DNA from: Cacajao melanocephalus
Taxonomy: Eukaryota > Chordata > Mammalia > Primates > Pitheciidae
Length of the DNA: 64,000 nucleotides
NCBI GenBank assembly: GCA_963573385.1
Contig: CAUYLG010075688.1
Coordinates: 62,001-126,000, forward strand
Direction: 5' to 3'
This document shows positions 62,397 through 64,000 of this stretch, piece after piece (within the stretch, counting starts at the first letter, position 1; each line of letters opens with the position of its first letter). The notes under the pieces are model-generated. The model did not search any database, was not told the DNA's origin, and saw only the letters and a program-made list of their open reading frames with translations. The position numbers were made by a program, and so were the translations under genes.

Positions 62397-64000
62397 ACAT
62401 AAATGCACACATACCTGTTCACAAGTTAAATTTGGAAGAGAACCCTCAGGTGAGAGACTTCGGTACGTCCCACTCTCACATATGTTTGGGGAGCAAAACC
62501 TATTAATAAAATGCATTCGTATTATGTTAATATGGGTTAAGAGATTACACATGTAAATAATTTCTGTTGGAGTCTTACTTTACAGGATAATCTGAAGTTC
62601 TGAATAAATTGTTTTCAGATCCCCACACTTCATTAGTATTCTTTATTAGCTCTAAAGGGTTTTACAAAGCGGAAGTGTGCATTTTTGAAAGAAACTATTA
62701 GTTCTTAACAAATAACATTCTTTTATTTTTGACATGCCAAATATAGCATTTTGTAAATGGGTTTACTAATCCTTTTAAATTTCAATACCTAGAGAAGCAT
62801 TTAGATTCAGAATGTGAAGTGCCAATCATTCAGACAGAACACATATTCCTCTGGGGAATTGCCTCAAGAATAAAAGAAAAATTCTCTCATTAATTTATAA
62901 ATTGTCCAGGGTGCAGCACGCAACAGGATCACACTAGGTCTGTCTGGAGCTGGGGTCCCAAGAGTCAAACTCATTTTTATTCCTAATGTAGGCAGGTACA
63001 GAGCCTTCACAGAGCTGAGCCCCAGAGGTCAGAGGAGGAAGGGTGTCTCAGTCCAAGAAGGCAGGCAGAGAACAGAGAAAATTCTTTAATTTGAGCGAGT
63101 TTTTCTTTCGTGCTACTTTCCTACTTGGTCTTAAATTTGTCTTCTCTTGAAAAATAGAATATTCATTGGTTTAAGCATTTCTCACTGCACTGGATAATAG
63201 AAACACAATGATGACAGAGGGAGACCTGAACCTCTGTCTTCACGGAGCTTATGTGGTTCAATGTGTGTGAGGAAATCTCAGGCAATTAGAAGGCAGCCCA
63301 AAAGCGCCCTCCCGGGGAAAGGACATTGTGCTTTTAGAGCATCGAGGAGGGGTCCCTAACCTAGTCTTGAATTTGTGTAGGAAGAGACTGGGACCAAGTT
63401 AAGCTTCCTAGAGGAAGCTATCAGCCTGAGAAATGAAGGTGGTAAAATTAAACTCAGCAAAGGCAAGTCTTCTAGTATTTGAAGACAACTAACATGTTTC
63501 ATCCCCATTTTCTCCATCCTTCAGATGGGAGGGTTTCCAGAACTTTCATCAGCACAATCACCTGAGCAGATCTGCTTGTTGATATTGCTCTTAAAATAGG
63601 GAATTCAAATTAGAATGGAATAATCCAGATGCAATGGAAATAGCATTTGTCACAGTAAAGTTTTGCTACTTTTTTTGATATTTTTTTTAAATAATATTTC
63701 TTAGAGGATACTAAAATTATTGTGACTTTTTAATTCATTTTGAGCTTATGGTAAACTAAAACAAAACAGATTATTTTTTCCAGCTGAAATTAATGTTTGC
63801 TCAAATCCCTCCCATCATATATAAGAAGATTTCACATGTCCTTGTTAAATGTCATTTTACTGGTTTCAATCCATCATTTATGTCTACAAAGACTGTTTTG
63901 AATCTTGGTTGTGTCATTTGAGGCATTTGTCATCTATCCTAGCCTGTGTCAGCTGCAAATTTAATAAGCATTTATATTAAAAGGTCCTTAATAAAATTTC
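62397..64000. other. Unique AT-rich sequence to the window end
   Basis: No named repeat, no credible frame and no RNA gene. T runs near 63670-63700. Confidence 0.5.

Overview
The window looks like primate (most likely human) nuclear DNA. It has ten Alu copies on both strands, L1 copies of several ages, MIR and L2 fossils, MaLR/THE1-type LTRs, an ERV-L-type provirus remnant and a MADE1 mini-transposon. It is AT-rich, has no obvious CpG island, and I found no convincing protein-coding exon, tRNA, rRNA or other functional RNA gene. Every longer open frame is either inside a repeat or has no recognisable domain. The setting fits intergenic or deep intronic DNA. All family names below come from pattern recognition by eye; no database search was run, so most edges are good to about 10-50 bases unless a target-site duplication fixes them.

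Layout. 0-9 kb: an old L1 3' end, then a decayed ERV-L-like provirus in + orientation (about 3.5-9.0 kb) with two diverged LTRs and a pol/dUTPase-like remnant. It carries a 45-bp minisatellite and a 5'-inverted (twin-primed) L1. 9-13 kb: a MaLR LTR, MIRs, a 254-bp polypyrimidine tract, an Alu, a second tiny 5'-inverted L1 and an L2. 13-18.4 kb: a stack of old antisense L1M sequence broken by an Alu, an unnamed solo LTR, a younger L1 tail and MADE1. 18-30 kb: mostly unique AT-rich DNA with scattered L1, MIR and L2, a 62-bp tandem duplication and a strong 35-bp-stem hairpin at 29.3 kb.

30-42 kb: an L1 3' end expanded by a 239-bp TG/TA microsatellite, a THE1 LTR followed by a polypurine tract, MIR, an Alu, two antisense L1M blocks, a hAT-like element and MaLR LTRs. 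42-54 kb: largely unique sequence with an LTR-like block, an Alu containing a small inverted self-copy, an MST/THE1 LTR, an A-rich Alu with a GGAA tail, and an L1M/HAL1-like 5' region. 54-64 kb: unique sequence, an L1M interrupted by a MaLR LTR, a 160-bp direct repeat 554 bp apart, a 3'-truncated Alu and a final Alu with a 14-bp target duplication.

I did not find a new gene system. What deserves a second look is structural: the 29.3 kb hairpin, the 58.9/59.4 kb duplication, the inverted patch inside the 47 kb Alu, the MADE1 hairpin, the minisatellite in the provirus and the nested L1/LTR stack.
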